Both the position numbers and the translations under genes were made by a program. The notes under the pieces were generated by a model that was not told the origin of the DNA, ran no database searches, and saw nothing but the letters and a program-made list of their open reading frames with translations. Positions 61,700-64,000 of a DNA stretch of 64,000 nucleotides are shown piece after piece; the first letter of the stretch is position 1, and the number at the start of each line of letters is the position of its first letter. Origin of the DNA: Urophycis tenuis (taxonomy: Eukaryota > Chordata > Actinopteri > Gadiformes > Phycidae); assembly GCA_036785325.1 (NCBI GenBank), contig JAXIVH010000032.1, forward strand, positions 5,013,974 to 5,077,973, in the 5' to 3' direction.

Positions 61700-64000
61700 C
61701 CGACGCCCCAAGACCTGCTCTATGCTGATATAGACTGGAAGTCAGCGAGTTAGCTGTGAATCAAGGCAAGAGCGTATTTTGTCAAGTTGTTGTAGTAGTA
61801 GTAGTAGTAATAGTAGTAGTAGCAGTACTGTTAATAGATAGGAGGAGGTTGTGAGTTGGTGCTTATGAATGGCACACACATTGATCAGTTGAATGACCAA
61901 TAGCAGCATTGACATTCAGTGTGTTCCAGGGTGCTGATTGGTGTGTGATCCAATCACTTGAAGGCAATTGGAAATCGGTAAGCAAATGCAAAAGGTTTTT
62001 CTTTCTCTGTGTGTAGGCACTCGATTGACTGATTTTTGATTACATGCGGCTAAACAAAAGCTACCTAGCGGCCATAGTGATTACTGTAGTTGGGTGGGAA
62101 AAACCCTGACAACTCAATGCATTATGTTTCGTTCTGCATTCCATTTCCAGATAGCAATTAGAATACATTTCCATTGAGTTGTCATGGTTTCCCCCAAGCT
62201 GCTTAGGAGCTTTCACCAAGAATCCAACATGGCCACTATTCGATTAAGGTCTGCAGCGACTCATTACCAGTACAGAAGCCTGACCACCACATAACACCCC
62301 TCCACAGGAGTCTAAATATTCTCCTCCAGTTAGTATTGCATTAATGAAGGCAGAACTCCAGCCAGTCTGTGCCCTGATTAGCGGACGTGGCCGGAGAAAG
62401 CGGGCGACCCTTTCAAGCAGGATTTAAACAGGATTGATTTTCTTTATTACCGACGACAGCTGGTACGGGAACGCTGGCCATCAAAGCCTTAAGGGAGCTA
62501 CAGCTGTTGTGCAAAGACAAGACGGGCCGTCGTAACAGCATTGTCAAATCATAAGCCCTTGTGAGATTCTGGAGCTACCGGAAAGGCTTTGTGGCACGTC
62601 TAGCTGAGGCGCCGTTGCTGCCGTTCAGGCTCTGGGCCACGAGACACAGTGGCGCAACAACATGAGGCCAGAGACTGGATGCTACGTGATGTTAGCATTG
62701 ACCCTTGACCTCATTGGTTGTTATTTACGCATTGAATACACATTTAATAACAGCTATCACATTTCTGACCATTGAATTTGCTTACTAACTAATATCTTAT
62801 CTAACAGCTATGCGACAGTTGAAACTTGAAAACTTGTTTTCGCAGATTTTTACTCTCTCTGTGATTTTTCTTCAAATAAGTTGGTGGCTTCATGTCATTA
62901 GGGTTGTGTCCAAAAGCACAGAGCTGTTAAAGCAAACTCCCTTGCTTCATCAGGCGTTTATTTTCACTCCTCTCCTCCCAACCGGCTCAAAGTCGAGAGG
63001 TTCATTATTTCTGTTTTTCCCATCCGGGATGGGGACGAGGGGGTGAAAGCGTTCGTTTGTCTCTGAGTTTTAAAGCCACTGAAGCAGTCGGCTGGAGGCC
63101 CCCTGCTGAGCGTAGTGGTGCCACAGAGTCGCTCCTGTTTGTCTCCTTTGAGAGAGACGCCGCTCCGGAGGAACTCACACCCCCGTGCTCTCACGGTTAT
63201 TCACATTCTGATGTCTTTAGGGTCCCTCAGGATGGAAATTGGACTGGCTCAGTGAAAAAAAAAAAAACTTCATTAATAACAATATATAAGAACTTCAGGG
63301 AAATAAGTAATTGGAAACAGTAAGATGTCATTAATTTTCTGTTGATGATATTGATGCCAGTGGGGTGGGGGTTATGAGTGTTCTTTTCAGAGAGAGGGAC
63401 CCGAAGGGAGCGGCTGGAATAGTTTGTGGATGGGGGTGGGACTGGTCCTGGGGATACTTAGGTTCCCGGCTGAACATGGGAGGGCGGTGGGGATTTGGCC
63501 ATTCAACAGGAGCGTTCTCTTCATGGTTCACAGGTCCTGATGACTCACTGGACACTGTTCATTGCAGAGGAACGAGACCATCCTGAGAAACAAGAGATCA
63601 GAGTTTTTCTTGTTTCTAATACTTCTGAGATTAATAAAGCACCTTTACTAAAGTACAGCTGGGATTAATAAAGTACCTTTATTAAAGTACCTCTGGGATA
63701 ATATAGTACCTTCACTAAACTACCTCTGGGATTAATTAAATACCTCTACTAAACAACATGGGGTTAATGATGTAAATCTACTAAAGTACATCTTAGATTA
63801 AATAAAGTATTGTTTTCTAAATTACCTCTTAGATTAATTAGGTACCTCTGGGATTAATAAATAGATTATTTTAAGATTTCAGGAAATGTAAATGTTAGAA
63901 TACCATCAATGAGTATTAGTAAATAAGCATTCAGGTATCTTCAGGTTTCTGATTATTTGTTACCAAACCCTCACATTATGTCCAGACCCAATCTTGCCCA
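61700..64000. other. Upstream flank of MYH-B, no gene recognised
   Basis: Contains an AGT repeat (61790-61822), unique sequence without a recognisable exon, short chance open frames (for example 62810-63046 and 63331-63555) and the tandem repeat at the right end. Confidence 0.55.
63630..63870. repeat. AT-rich minisatellite, unit about 35-40 bp
   Basis: Repeated words CTGGGATTAATAAAGTACC and TACTAAAGTACC with variable spacing, at least six decayed copies. The GTACC and TTAATAAAG words are the most constant. Confidence 0.8.

Overview
The window is nuclear DNA of a ray-finned fish, most likely a teleost. The evidence is vertebrate genes split into many GT-AG exons, very abundant CA/GT and GA/CT microsatellites, tRNA-derived SINE tails of the type common in fish introns, and a SCO1-next-to-muscle-myosin gene order with two closely related myosin heavy chain genes. 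The sequence has one 200-base assembly gap (3801-4000).

Layout. 1-14.4 kb (minus strand): the 5' part of TMEM104. Five coding exons lie between 9167 and 14030; the rest of the gene is not visible and presumably lies left of the window, so 1-9166 is read as one long repeat-rich intron. 14.4-15.4 kb: a divergent promoter region. 15373-16819 (+): complete six-exon TMEM220. 17446-20606 (+): complete seven-exon SCO1. 20.6-23.1 kb: spacer with a degraded Tc1-like fragment. 23498-42667 (+): complete sarcomeric myosin heavy chain gene, called MYH-A here (38 coding exons, 1932 residues). 42.7-44.9 kb: convergent spacer. 61177-44856 (-): complete second sarcomeric myosin heavy chain gene, MYH-B (39 coding exons, 1941 residues if the tiny last exon is right), with its promoter near 61.45 kb. 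61.5-64 kb: upstream DNA with no recognised gene.

How the genes relate. MYH-A and MYH-B stand tail to tail, have the same exon plan and each encode motor, IQ neck and coiled-coil rod. They are well diverged overall, but several exons with their flanking intron bases are nearly or fully identical (158 bp with 2 differences; 165 bp with none; 133 bp with 1), which points to recent gene conversion between inverted paralogs. SCO1 is a mitochondrial copper chaperone for cytochrome oxidase; its position beside a muscle myosin cluster matches human chromosome 17p13, where TMEM220 is also nearby.

Most unusual element: the 2.2-kb intron between MYH-A coding exons 21 and 22 holds a tandem array of valine tRNA genes and relics, five antisense to the myosin and one sense. 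Two look intact or nearly so (Val-AAC, Val-CAC); one decayed copy carries a UAA (leucine) anticodon on a valine body. The equivalent MYH-B intron is only 228 bp and has none of this. Other notable structures are a foldback element with a telomere-like core next to a MYH-A splice acceptor, a 274-bp CT tract serving as the polypyrimidine tract of a TMEM104 exon, a GC-AG intron in MYH-B, and two minisatellites (31 bp x 18 and 21 bp x 10) in the left part.
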